Source: Salvia splendens
Taxonomy: Eukaryota > Streptophyta > Magnoliopsida > Lamiales > Lamiaceae
Direction: 5' to 3'
Assembly (NCBI RefSeq): GCF_004379255.2
Contig: NC_056046.1
Span: 9,238,001-9,302,000, forward strand
Length of the DNA stretch: 64,000 bases
Shown: in pieces, positions 30,674-43,152 of the stretch
Numbering within the stretch: position 1 is the stretch's first letter
Layout of the letters: every line of letters begins with the position of its first letter
Notes under the pieces: model-generated
Databases searched by the model: none
Told to the model about the DNA's origin: nothing
Seen by the model: the letters and a program-made list of their open reading frames with translations, nothing else
Made by a program: the position numbers and the translations under genes

Positions 30674-32050
30674 ATGAAAACAATAAACACAACTCACATT
30701 CTCCTCCTCACACTCCTCTTAATCAACATCCATCCCCTTCCCTCCCTCCCACTCCCAGGCACGTGCCGCGACACGTGCGGCCCAACCCCAATCAAATATC
30801 CCTTCGGGTCAGGTAGCGGGTGCGGGCATCCCGCCTTCTCCCGCCACCTAAAATGCAGCCCCGGCGGGGCCCTCCGCCTCTCCACCGCTGGGGACGCCTA
30901 CTTGGACGTCTCCTCCATCGACTACGCCTCCGGGTCACTCGTCGCCGCGGACCCGCTCATGTCCACTTGCGCCTCCATGCAGAACTCGGGCAGCTTCGCG
31001 CTCGACCCGGGCAGCCCGTTCTCCCTTTCCCCGGACAACATATTCGCCTTAGTAGGCTGCTCCACAACCTCGCCCGTGTTCGACCCGGACGCCGACTTCT
31101 GCGACACGGGTTCGGGCCAGAACGTGTGCCGCGGGCTGTACTCGTGTAAAGGGGTGGAGGGGATCGGGTTGGAGCCCCACGAGCCGATATCAACGTGCTG
31201 TGTGTACGAGCCGGGGGAGGTTTTGGCAGGGTCGGGTTCGGGTTTGGATCTGCCGAAGCTGCAATGCTCGTCGTACTCGGCGGTTTATGGGTTCGGGGGC
31301 AGCGAGGGCGACCCGATGAGGTGGCAGTATGGGATATTGCTGAGGTTTAATGATTCTTATGAGAGTAGTGATTGTAGGAATTGTGAGGATAGTGGTGGGT
31401 TTTGTGGGTTTGAGGGTGTGGAGGAGTCGTTTGTTTGTAGGTGTCGTAACGGCGTCAATTCCACCGTTAACTGCTATGGGAGAGGTCTCCTCTCTCTCTC
31501 TCACACACAAACACACACACATTGGGACATCTGAAGCGAGATTAATGGATGTGTTTTGATTTTGTTGTGATCAGGCAATGGCTGGAGCCGGGCGGGGAGA
31601 CACGGAATTCAAACGGCATTGACTATTGGAGGTAAAAAGCTGACGCTTTTTTTTTACGTGCTTTTATGTTCACCACATTGGGTGCAAAAAGTCTTCATCT
31701 TTATGAAAGCCTTTTTACATTTGATGGGTTTGATATGGAGTACTATTTTTGAGTTAGTTTAGTTAATTGTTTTGCAATCTAGTAGTAATTGACTACATTA
31801 GGACTCTTCAAGTTATAATCCCAATCCTGGTCTTAATTAGCTAATTAGCTAATTTATGTAGATTTATATATATCACCATATTGGTGTAGTCATTTACACT
31901 CGTGAATTTCATTCATTAAAGATAGATTAGCCTATAATATGATTGGAAAAAGTATACTCCAGATTTCCCTCACATGATGAAATCAGTTTTGAATTATGGT
32001 GTTGGATTTTTGCAGGGTTCTTGCTTATGTGGATGATTGCTTTCCTCTAA
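30674..32050 (+). CDS. Secreted wall-associated-kinase galacturonan-binding (GUB_WAK) protein without kinase
   Basis: Three exons, 30,674-31,484, 31,575-31,631 and 32,016-32,050, give 300 residues. I chose ATG 30,674 because it opens a clean signal peptide (HILLLTLLLINIHPLP); an in-frame ATG lies 14 codons upstream. The mature protein starts CRDTCGPTPIKYPFG, hallmark of the GUB_WAK domain thought to contact pectin. A Cys-rich C-terminal half follows (CRNCEDSGGFCGF, FVCRC), like the WAK-associated C-terminal domain. It ends with a short hydrophobic GFLLMWMIAFL, so it may be membrane- or GPI-anchored. There is no kinase in or after the gene. The exon 1 donor is AGAG|GTCTCC, next to a CT/AC microsatellite (31,488-31,520). 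Confidence 0.8.
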
Positions 32051-32534
32051 TATAAATCCAGATTTTGTAATCCCTCAATGTCGACCAGGATAAAAAAGTT
32101 GAGAGAGGAAAATCATCTTTGTTTTCACATCATTCGCACAATTTGATTATTGAGAGTTGAGATGCTGTGGAAATCAATTTGCTGTCTTCTAATTTTAGTT
32201 TATCTCAACGGTGTTCATATGTTAAAACATGTCTTATAAATTGGTGAGTTATAATATGTACGTGCACCATCCTGCAACATGCAAGTTACGTAGAGTTATT
32301 TAAAGAATACGTAGTATTCATAAGTTATTACTAGTATAAGCTAAGAAATACATTTACCCGTGCGTCAATTCTTTAAAGATATTAGTTTATGTTTTACTAT
32401 CCTTTAACCTTGAAGAGTGCTACGAAAGCTTAGATGAGAGATAAAGGTTTGTATATTTTATACATCTCGGTAAAATTTCAGCTAGATCCAATGTTTTTTC
32501 TATTTTTAGTACTCCCTGGTTTTTGAAAATAAAA
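32051..32534. other. Non-coding spacer
   Basis: 3' flank of the GUB_WAK gene; AT-rich, no feature recognised. Confidence 0.3.
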
Positions 32535-32738
32535 TACTCCCCCCGTCCCATGAAAGATATCACACTTGAGGGACGGCACGAGATTTTAGGAGGTTTTGTT
32601 TTGTGTGTTAAGTGGAAAGAGAAAATATAATATTTATATTATTGTGAGAGAGAATTTTTCTAAAAATGAAAATGTGACATCTTTAGTGAGACAAAGTAAA
32701 AAAGAAAGTGAGACATCTTTTATGGGATGGAGGGAGTA
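32535..32738. mobile_element. Stowaway-like MITE
   Basis: About 204 bp including the flanking TA dinucleotides, from tactccccccgtcccatgaa to the complementary ttatgggatggagggagta. Non-coding. Confidence 0.75.
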
Positions 32739-33171
32739 CCATTTTCGGCACATTACCTGCGTTTTTCTATATATAAATAAAAATCTTATATTTAAAGTAA
32801 AAAAACAAATTAAAGCATCCCAAGTGACACACTATAATTGGCTATAAGCTAGCATTAACTGCGTCAACAATATCATGAACGCATATGTGTGTGATTGCCA
32901 ATGCTCTCAATCTGCATCGACATGCTCAAGGGTATTGAGCACTCGTGTGCTCTAGAATCACATGTACGTAACTTGTATGCGGCTTAATTATGTAACATTA
33001 TAATGTAAATTGCTAATTAATTTGGGTTATTCGTGTTGAGATGAATTTCTTTTTGAAAAATTAATAAAACTAGTGGATCGTAAGAGAAATTAATTTCATA
33101 TAAACAATTAGGTTTTCACAAAATGAAACAGAATTTTTAGAGAAAAATGTTACACTTGCGAAATCTTCTTT

Positions 33172-33204
33172 CACGTGCTTATCACGTGACACTGTGGCGC
33201 CAAA
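33172..33204. promoter_or_regulatory. Two G-boxes and an E2F-like site
   Basis: CACGTG occurs at 33,172-33,177 and 33,183-33,188, and tggcgccaaa at 33,195-33,204 matches the E2F core. They lie about 50-100 bp upstream of a probable 5' untranslated exon (ending near 33,410, tcag|gtgaaa) of the gene at 34,016, so they may belong to its promoter. Confidence 0.4.
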
Positions 33205-34015
33205 AAAGAACCAAAGAGTTGGTTTGTAACTAAAAAGAAATTCACATTCCGAAAACCTAACGCCTTCCCTTCCAATTTCTTTTCCCCAAATTCAGTTCCC
33301 AGAAAAACCCTAGCTCAATATCTGTATCCTCGGTGTTTTCCACGTTTCCTTGCTTCCAAATCAATCTTTAACCGAGGATTCCTACCGAGAATTTAACTTG
33401 CTCGAACGTCAGGTGAAAATCCATGGATTTAGCATATGCATTTGTGCTTCACTCTATCGAAAAATCTTCCGTTTGCATGTCGGTTTCATCTCTATACAGA
33501 GAACTATTGTCCTTCTTCATGATTTCGGCTTGATGTTGGTGTTTTGTTGCTCAGAAATGTCGGATTTTGGGAAAATTCAAAGGCATATCTGCCAGAAATT
33601 CAATTAATTCATTGCAGGATCCTAGCTAGCTAGTTATTTAGAATTTTACTGCAGGAAGACTCGATGTATATTTGAAGATTTGTTTTGCCGATTAGAGTAA
33701 TTTCGAGCTCTTTGTTCATATGTAGAATGTGATAGAAGATCAAGTCTACTGCTAAATTCCAATTTAATTGAACTTTTACAACTATCTTCGGCTGTGTGGT
33801 GTTACATTTGGCTATAAATCGTTGTTATGTAGTTCGATATGATCTGTCATCAGAGTGGAATAACTGAGCTTTTCATCTTACTAATTGTAACCTTCATTAT
33901 GTTTCTTCATAGTCTCAGCTAGTTTAATGCTTTGGAACTTAAAAAGACAGATATAAGTAGTGGATCCAAATATCATACTCCTATGATGTTTAACCATTGA
34001 TTTCAGTTATGGAGA

Positions 34016-34800
34016 ATGGACGGTGAAAACGGGAGGCGATTGAACACAAATATTGCTAATCTGTCAGACAACCGGAGCGAGAAGCCTACACCGCCTTTCC
34101 CAATTGTGAATTGTGAAAGAATCAGCATTAGTGAGACCAAGCAACAAGGAAATGGAAGAAGCCCTGCCAAAATTGCTCCGGTTGAACCCTCGTTCAGGCT
34201 GGAGAAACCCCCCATTGCTGATTCCTCTCCGGGATCATTCAAAGATGTTGCTCGTGATCCCTTGGTGCTGACTGAATCCCCTGCCATCCAAGTGATGGAA
34301 CGGCCAAAAGACTCTGATCCCAGCACTGATAGTCCAAACAGGTGGAGTCTTGATTCGGGTGATTCTTTGTTCAGCATCCACATGGAGAATGACGGTATCT
34401 CCAAGGAGCGTTTCGTTGAGTATAAGTGGAGGCATCGGGGAACTATCCCTGTCGGAAGCATATCTGCCTCGAATATCTCCCAAGTCAGGGGAGTTGCATC
34501 AATCAGTAAAATCATCACACACTTCCCCTGCTGCAGCAAAAACCATAGAGAAGTCGCAAAGGGACGTGAAAGAAGACGTTTCTCATCAACCAACATGTGA
34601 CCCTCCCGAGGCTTCCATAAGTATCCACACAGACTCAAATCTCTCGAGGTCCAAGGATTCTTCAGTTCCTCCATCGTGAGTACCCTTGTTCTTGATTTGT
34701 TATTTCCTTTCCGAGTATGACTTATATGAGTTTGTTGTTGTTGTTGTTGTTGCACTACTGCTGCAGGATGCGGACACGAATAACAACCTTTCAAATTTAA
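34016..34800 (+). pseudogene. Plant protein of unknown function, frameshifted and apparently truncated
   Basis: An exon starts after tttcag near 34,006. ATG 34,016 opens MDGENGRRLNTNIANL and stays open through SLDSGDSLFSIHMENDGISKERF to about 34,490. There the run agggga seems to hold one extra G: the compositionally matching frame (ELHQSVKSSHTSPAAAK, SISIHTDSNLSRSKD) is the +1 frame, which reaches a GTGAGT donor at about 34,673. A tiny last exon at 34,767-34,800 would end with TAA. As written the first frame stops at 34,600 after 194 residues. The upstream ATG at 34,008 gives only five codons. I do not recognise the function; the sequence is Ser/Pro-rich and probably disordered. Confidence 0.5.
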
Positions 34801-36154
34801 AACGTTTTTATAGTGCACTTAGATTAAAGAAAAAATAATTAAATACTATAGTATAACAGCATATATAATTGAAATCATATCCATCACGAATAATTTGGCC
34901 GAAGGATTCAAGTAAAGGTTAAGCGCATTATGCCTCTCTCAAGGAATATTGTCGACACTTAAGATATTAAATCAATGGTTTATAATTACTGTTTTAATTC
35001 GTATCCAATCAATGGTCCATAATTAATGTTTTAGTTTGTATCTAATCTCATGTTTATAAATTTTAGTTGTACATATTTTTTTATTATCTCTAATTTTCAT
35101 AATTTTCTATTATATGAAAATTCAAAATTTCATCTTGAATGATACTACTACTAATAATTATGAGCAATTAGTAGTAGTATCATTGTTTGAATGTATAAAT
35201 GGTATACGAATATATCATATTGCATTTCTCTGTCTATTTTTCACTAAATTAAAGTTTGTGGCGAGCAACGTGTGTGCCTAACTCGGCAAAAAATATTATA
35301 GTGGAGACAGCCCAAATCCCACCCTCTAAATAATAGGCATATGGAAAAACTATAAATAACCACCATTTTAGGTATGCGACTTCTTTTGATTGAATTCTGA
35401 TTTGACTCGGTTTCAAGATTTTTGTTCTCCCCTTCTTCACTGTTTTCTCTGATCTCGATTAAAATTTCATTAATAATCTTGAAGTACTCAATTTCATACA
35501 ATAAAAGAGTGAATTTTTACGACATAGAATGCTAATTAACATACAGAGGGGGGCGTCTTCCTAGTCCTCAACACATATTTTTAAGTATTTAATTTTTATT
35601 GTAGTAATTAAATTAGAAAATAAATAAGTACTACTCACGTACTTGATTATATAATCTTACTTTCTACATTTATAAGTGGATATAGTGAAAAGGATTTATC
35701 CCATTAAATTATGTATAAATTACTTTCTCTTTGTTAGTATACAATTAAACTACTCTTGTTATTTGATTTATTTAGTGCACGTTGAAGAATTTATTTATTT
35801 ATTCAAGAAATTAGAAAAGGAGAAGACGGCGCCGATATAGGACCACGGGTGGGATTTCTCTTACAAGAGACAAGCGGCAGTTAAGTTAAAGTCAACCCAT
35901 CTACGCTAATCTCTAACCAATTATCTGTTAATTAGCCTAATCTAATCTCAATTAACCGTCCACATTGACAAACTAGCTACATTGAATATTAATCCAAATA
36001 TTGAAAGTGGGATAAATTTGACCACTTGTCGTTGTATAGTGTAATCCACTCTGAATATTTTGCCTTTTTCTCATTATTTATTTGCCTCTATCCCCTTCCA
36101 ATCTCACTTAATCCACACACCTATTTTCCCACTTTTTCAGCACTTATTTTTTAG
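34801..36154. other. AT-rich intergenic region
   Basis: No gene is supported. The last 100 bp before 36,155 are pyrimidine-rich and likely the 5' leader of the small membrane protein gene. Confidence 0.35.
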
Positions 36155-36376
36155 ATGGTGCGGCAATGGAGAGGCGGAGATAGCTGGGCCGGCGGCGGCG
36201 CCGCGGCCTACGGCGGAGCTATTCTCGCGTTGTGGGCGGTTTTGGTCAGCCTCGTCCTGATCACGGCCGTGGTATTTTCCTGCGCTGGCGGCGCGTCGGG
36301 AGACAAGACTTCGGCCGCTGATTCGTACGGCGGCGCGGCATGCGGCGGCGCTTGTGGCGCCGGCTGCGGGGGATGA
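36155..36376 (+). CDS. Small Gly/Cys-rich membrane protein (73 aa)
   Basis: Single-exon ORF of 73 residues starting MVRQWRGGDSWAGGGAAAYG. A hydrophobic helix follows at about 20-43 (AILALWAVLVSLVLITAVVF) with Ser-Cys after it. The tail ends in alternating Gly, Ala and Cys (YGGAACGGACGAGCGG). GC content and codon use stand out from the AT-rich surroundings, which supports coding. The layout of a short basic N terminus, one helix and a Cys/Gly tail resembles small uncharacterised plant proteins, but I cannot name a family or role. Confidence 0.6.
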   Translation: MVRQWRGGDSWAGGGAAAYGGAILALWAVLVSLVLITAVVFSCAGGASGDKTSAADSYGGAACGGACGAGCGG

Positions 36377-37171
36377 CGGCTCACCGTCGTAAATGATCTT
36401 CTGATTGCTAATTTGGTGTGGAAATTGTTACTTGGAAGGGACGTGTATGAATGGAAACGTAACAAATCGCTTTGTAAATTATTCAAGAATCTTGAATGCT
36501 CACTGCCTCACTTCCTTCATCAATTCATGGAATCTTCAATGTTATCAAAATACTTAATTATTATCAGAAAAGTATATTAAAAAATACATTTATATTCATG
36601 GAATTGGTGTCCCATGTTTAGTTATTGTTACCATTTTTTCTTTTTCTTTTAATTTCAAATAAATATATATATATATTTGATTTTCATGTAATTTACGAAA
36701 TTAGAGATCTCTGTAATAATTTGAGATATTATAATTAAAATAACTATATAGATAACAGAAAAAGAGTGACTGGCCAAATATTGACAATTCTATATTTTAT
36801 TCTCTTTATTTAATTTGTATATTTCACGAGCCAAAATCATCTGGATGCTCGAGTCTCGACTATCATTTCACATCTATTGATCAAGATCAGGCACTCTCTG
36901 AATGTCATACAAAAAATACACATAGGAAAATTAAAAAAATATCTTCATTTATGCACTTTCTGATTGATCTGCATCTCCACAATTCCGTACCAAAATTTCA
37001 ACACACTTAATCCACATACAATCGTTCGTTTCAAGCACCAAACATCGTAATAGAGATACAATATCAAAAAATAAATAAAATCTGTATACAAAATCACTTT
37101 ATTTAGAGTATTCCAGTAGATATATTTTCAATCACAAAAAAATTAAACATGTATATAGAAAACACATTGTT
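36377..37171. other. AT-rich intergenic region between convergent genes
   Basis: Holds the 3' ends of the small membrane protein gene (plus) and the nucleotidyltransferase gene (minus). An (AT)n run is at about 36,664-36,678. Nothing else is recognised. Confidence 0.35.
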
Positions 37172-40100
37172 TTAGAGCATTCCTTGAGCCTTCCTGATTT
37201 GAGTGGACGATATATCCATCCGAAATTTCTCCGGTGGAATCGGAATGAACAAATCCCTTAGCTCCGCCGGAATATCAAGATCATCAACAACCTAAGACCA
37301 TGCAACTCACTTTACTTTAACCTCTAAAATCATTAAAACATGCAACAATTTTAAACCTAAGGATTTGAGACTTACCTTAAACTTGCCGTCTATGTTCCGA
37401 CCAGCAACGAGGAAGACACAGCCTATGCTTTTGCAACCTAATAGAGTTTCTAACATTCTCCCATAATCACCACTGTAATACTTGGACTGTCAAGAGCACA
37501 AAAAATTTCTGTGTTAGGTTAAACACAATTGCATATTAGCATTTTTCCTTTTTATCTTTTCCTTTTCTTTTCCTGAAGACTACATAAAGAGGAATATTAC
37601 ATTCAATCACTAAAGTAGTAGTATATTCTAAAGGGAAAAATTCAGAACCAAATTGGCGAGAGACACATGGGAATCACTCGCCATACTATGCTATCCTACC
37701 ATGTCAGTTTCATAAGATGATAACGTCTGTAGGAAGCAGAGATAAGCCTTTGTACAAATATCTCACATACTTGTGGGTTAGAAATGCTGCACAATAGCAT
37801 ATGCGAATGAAAAACACAAAAAAATGGAGTAGTCCAGAATAAAGAGCCAAAAAACAGGAAGCAAATAGTAGAATACTAAATGTTGATCAAGTCCCTTACA
37901 TTTATAAGCCTTGCTGCAGTGTCAGCACCAATCACGAATGCGCTGCCAGGGAAAAGTTCGGCTTTCTTGTAGAAATATGGCTGGTTGGATATTATGACAG
38001 TCTTCCCTGGATTTAGAAAATACAGCACGTTAATAGCTTCATCTGTTGTATGTAAAGAAGGATGGGCATTAATTTTACTGTGTTACACAATACTATCTTT
38101 TAGAATTATATGACATAACAAAGTTACACACCAACAGTTACATAAGTACGGAAATGTGTTCTCTGTGAGCACAAAATCACTAGAAAGAAAACACGATAGA
38201 TTTATTGGGAAGCTACATTTGAGATTCTACTTGCGAGTCTGAAGGTCATGAGTTAACCTCACCAACTTTTTCAAATTGCATAGTACGACGTTTGATTTCT
38301 GACACGGTAAGTGGAGGTTTGTCTGCATTCACTGCTGACAACTCAAAGCATGGGTATCCTTCACCAAGAATGCTGCACAAGATGGTAATGTAACTACAGT
38401 TATTAAAATGCATGTCAACAGATGGGATGAAATTATAAATTTATAAATGTTAATTGATTGCATTTAAATAGATGGTCGGATATTCTTAACACAACCATAT
38501 TTTATTTTAGCATTGCAATCATGTGAAGATGAGAGACAAGGATAGAATCCATTCCTATAATGGTCACAGGAAAGTTTCTATAGGTCAAGGTATTGAAGAA
38601 AAGAAAAAAATACTTCATAGCAACTTCCAAGAGTTTTAGGTGGCCATCATGCAAGGGATTAAAAGAGCCTGGGAGAATTATCTTCCTTTCAGCCGTCGAA
38701 AAATCTGCACAACATGTCCTTCACAGTGAACAATGAAGAGACCATAAATGATCTAACCTTGAATTTGCACTAACTTAAACCATACCACTTGAAAAGGGGT
38801 AAACCTTAAAGCATATTTCACCATTTATAAGTTGCTCCAATTCCTGATCTTCGTTGAATTGCAATTTATATTCATCAGGAACTTCAGAATCAGTTAGCTC
38901 GGAGATGAATGTTGTCGGAACCTTGCAAGCATATGCTATTGCCTACAAACAGGTGATGAAAGTTTATGATATTTTACAAAATACAGGGGAAACGAACATC
39001 TCACTATCTTATCAATTAAAACCAATATAGAATACTGCATAAACGAAACAACATCTAAATTAAGCAAGGAGAATTTCATACTCCACAACCAAGTTTCCAT
39101 TAATCACTAAATAGATTGAGAAAACATGATGGTAATATTTGGAAACCTCTGACAAGAGTTGAAGCCGAATAACAAAGAAAATAGTGACAAAGGAAACAGA
39201 TACGGGACTGGAAAATAATCTTTTTTACTAAGATATACTGTACTACTATTATAATATTTCTGTTTCTATTCTTATACCATCAGTTACATAACTTGCATGT
39301 ATGACTTATTTAACTTATTATACATTCACGTTACCTTCAATACAAACTGGCTAGAAACTTTATCCTCTTGCTCACGTGTTCTCATACCCTGAAATAATTA
39401 ATATACATAGATGACAGAACGAACCAAATACAACCTGTGGGCTAGAGAGATGGGGAATTTATCTATTACCTTAGACAAGGTTACCGTAGATGACAAAAGC
39501 TGGTCAGATGTTCTTGTTGATACATGAAACCTGAATGAAGTTGAACGATTAAAGTTCATTCTATCTCAAATAAATGAATTCCATAAAATAGATTGAAATA
39601 ATGAAGCAGTGGTGTAATCATAATTTAACACCTAAAACACATGAAGTGTTTTAGAACCCTAGAGTCTCTATTAACCGAGATTCATTTTTGGCTTTCTCAC
39701 ATATCTAGACCTACAAACAGTTTACCATGTTTGTCAAGAAAAATGCACTACTAATCAGTAACTTCCACTCGTTAATAGGCGATAGTTGTTAACACAAACA
39801 TAGTCTGCTTTGGTTCATATAATTGTCATAATGCAACATAAAGCAGTAAGCAACAGCGAATCACTGCAGACATAAACAACATACTATATAATATGAAAAT
39901 GTGTGTGAAATTAATTTGTTACCTGTGATCCCCAAGCTTGGGGCGCGAGCTGGCTAGAGAACCACTGAAACCCACACCAAGAGCCGGAAAACCTGAGATC
40001 AGTAAGTAGGTGTTTACTTTGAGTGATATGATAAAATGATAAAACAAAAGATTGCTTCTTGAAGGATAATATGGTCAAAATTAACCAATCCATCAAGTAA

Positions 40101-40869
40101 ATGGTAGTTTAGCTTGAATTATTTTTATCTATCCATCCTATCACCTAAAGTAAACACCACATAAAAGACTACATAAGCTACAAATAGTCATAATATCATG
40201 AAATGGCATTTCTAACACATGTAAAGATTCAGTACTCCTTGCCAATTCTCTCACTATGATAGCCAGACAACTACCTTTTAACAGCTTAGACTAAATAAAG
40301 CAGTAAAAAACATCAAATTCGGTGAGAACTTGAACAAAATTACATTACGGGAAACATAAACACATACACAACCGACAACCTGGATTGGAAAGCACTATAG
40401 CTCTATTGTACGCCATTAACGCCATGTCCTCCGCAGTCTGTCGACTGGCGAATTGAGTTGGAACCTTTAAACATCACAAAAATATATTTAAAAAAAAAAC
40501 CCTTATCAGAAGATGAAAACCTAGTCCAATTTCACTCAAGAAATTCAAACAAAAAGGAAAAAAAACCTTGCCGAGTAACTGGACGAGGGACATTCTAGAA
40601 TACGGCACGACTGCTTCTAGAACAGTATTCGAAGCTCCCGGCACAGACATCAGCCACCCGAGCGCCTGCCCGTATGAATTTCATCGGTTACTTCATTCGG
40701 ACATTTCATCAAACAGCTGTCGTGTAACATATGACGTACAATTTTTTTTAAAATTAAATTAGGAGTTGTCGTCGAAGTTAACCTGAGAACCGCCGCCGGC
40801 GAAATGGAGTACGGCCTGAGTGGGAGTGGCGTGGATGGCCTCCACCATCGCTCGTGCCGAAGCGTCCAT
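37172..40869 (-). CDS. CinA-like/nucleotidylyltransferase fusion protein (12 exons)
   Basis: Exons: 40,869-40,783, 40,665-40,567, 40,464-40,380, 39,992-39,923, 39,530-39,470, 39,388-39,335, 38,942-38,786, 38,704-38,614, 38,372-38,263, 38,006-37,900, 37,486-37,376 and 37,291-37,172. All phases agree, giving 383 residues. The N-terminal half (MVEAIHATPTQAVLHFAGGG, PYSRMSLVQLLG, GVGFSGSLASSRPKLGDHR) resembles the CinA C-terminal/PncC amidase fold. The C-terminal half is a nucleotidylyltransferase with ILPGSFNPLHDGHLKLL (HxGH motif) and the late ISSTQIRKA motif, like NMN adenylyltransferases. The order recalls Arabidopsis At2g01220. The substrate is unproven; a role in NAD-related nucleotide metabolism is inference. 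Confidence 0.85.
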
Positions 40870-43152
40870 AATTAGGCTATCGGATTGGAAGAGTGTCGTC
40901 CCTTTGCGGGTAAAAACGCTAAACGGTGTCGTTTATGTTAAAAGTTCTCTTATAAACAAAATTCGTTTTAACTATGTAGCTAATCTTAGCAATATGTCTA
41001 GACTATTATCCCTTTTTTTAATTCTAAAAAATCATAAACCCAAATAATAAATACTACTATAAATTTATCTGAATAACATAATCTTTAACTAACATAATTT
41101 CGCATTGATATTATTTGAATTGAAATACAGTAGAAGTAGGGATAATATTGCATGTGGTGTAATCGTGATTACATTGATTCAATCTTCGATTATAGGTTTA
41201 TAAGTACTTCCTGCCTAACAATTATAACACAATTTACTTGCTTTTGATGTGGCCATCATTTGTTTTTAGCTAATAATCTGAAAAACATACTGCACGTAAT
41301 AAATATAATTATGAATTGTTTAATTTCTTTTTTTTATTATTTTAAATTCATACTAATACTGAAGAAGCACTGGTCCAGCTTAATTAGGTTGTCATGAACG
41401 AGAAAAATCCAATCTTTAGTTTGTTCATACATATTTCCATGTTAAGCACATCTATTTTATTTCAATAATAAAATGATAATGGAATTATATTAAATTAGAT
41501 TCTGAAAATAAATAATTTAATATTCTTCGCACTGGACAATCGTCACTGTATTGTTAATTGTTGGATCATAGTTAAATTACATTAATATTTATGGAAGTGT
41601 ATGGTCGCTCGCCTTTCTTGGTGAATATATTTCTTTTAATGTGATTTGATAATTCAAATGCACACAAGGGTCCACTGCACTCAATTCATTTCAATTTTCA
41701 ACTAGTTGAAATCATACAAATGTCTAAACTAAGTAATCAATGAAAACTATATTTATTTAATATTTATACTAACAAGTTTGCTCGTTTACGTTAGTTCGCA
41801 ATTATTAGCGTTGGAAGCATTGTGAAATGTAGCATAAGTATTAATTTCTTCAAAAGTACTAGTACTAACTGAGTATTAAATATATTTTCTTTTTTAAAGT
41901 AAATAAGAGAAGAAGTGCGCTCCAACTCTAACATGATCTATTTGATCATCATTATATAATTAATTAATATAATTTCATAAATTATTAGTCACATTACCGT
42001 CGCTGGATATATGTAACTTTTTTCATGCTTCCTTTACTTGATTCGAGATGTAATTAGCCAACGAACTAGGCATAAAAAATACGGTGGGGATTTTTAGGAT
42101 ATTTTGGTTCAAAAAAAAGTTTAAACTAAATATAGCCTATAAAACAACCGTATCAAACTGTACTCCACTTTTTCTAAATGGGAATCGTATTCAATATACT
42201 TTTAACATTTCCAACATTTAATTAAGAATTGAAAACGAAATATTCGTCTGTATACATTCTTTTCCCCATCCACCATTGCAAATTTATGACATTTCACACA
42301 TTAAACAAAGTTTGAAATTTTATGTGGAATATCAATTTTGTAGTACTATAAAAAATATCCCGTCTACATTATCCAAACCCTGAAACATTTTAAATAACAT
42401 GACATAAAAGGATAAGGCGCAAAAGAAAACAACACGACACTTAAATTTTTTGTAAATATTAGAGCATAAAAGGACATTGCTATGTGCCATATTATTTAAA
42501 AATGACAAAAGTATTTATATTGGCATTTTGGAATGTTACTAACATAAAGTGATATTTGCCCAGTTAAAAAAAATAGCAGTAACATTTAAATAAAAAAATA
42601 CATTATTCGATAACATTAAATAACCCATATGGTCATTTTGAAATATCCAACATTAAATATCTCATTTTACTATAACTATTATTTTCAATAAATAAACTTT
42701 ATAATCCACTAGTACTCTATTTGTCCAAAAAAATAGGCTTGGACAACACACGTCTCAATGAGAAATTATAAGCATGATAAAGAATAAAAAAAACAAGAGT
42801 AAAATATGAGAGAAATGAGAAAAATGGATATATATGAAAGGGAATAAAAAGTAGATAAATATGAAAGAGAAACATTTTCATTTTAAAAAATTAAACTATT
42901 TTTTTTGGACACCCAAAATAGAAAAATTAGACTATTTGTACTTGGAAAAAGTTTGAATCCATTTTTGTTTTAAAATTTCTTAAACTTATAAGTACAGGAG
43001 GAATCTAAGCTAATGTTTCCGAGGACTGACATATAACGGTACAGTCCATTTTCCGTAATCCACAAAGTGAAAACCAATCTCCATAAACCTCCTATCTCTC
43101 TCAGCTGCATCTCCAACGGTTGCATCCCTCAGTTACCCTCATTTTCTTGCAA
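40870..43152. other. Intergenic region between divergent genes
   Basis: A 2.3-kb AT-rich stretch between the minus-strand nucleotidyltransferase gene and the plus-strand receptor kinase gene, holding both promoters. A degenerate MITE-like pair (ctatttgtccaaaaa near 42,717 and tttttttggacaccc near 42,900) is visible. No ORF is supported. Confidence 0.4.

Noticed and set aside
35244..35501. Minus-strand ORF of 85 codons
   Set aside because: No recognisable domain, unusual composition and no splice or promoter context; considered chance.
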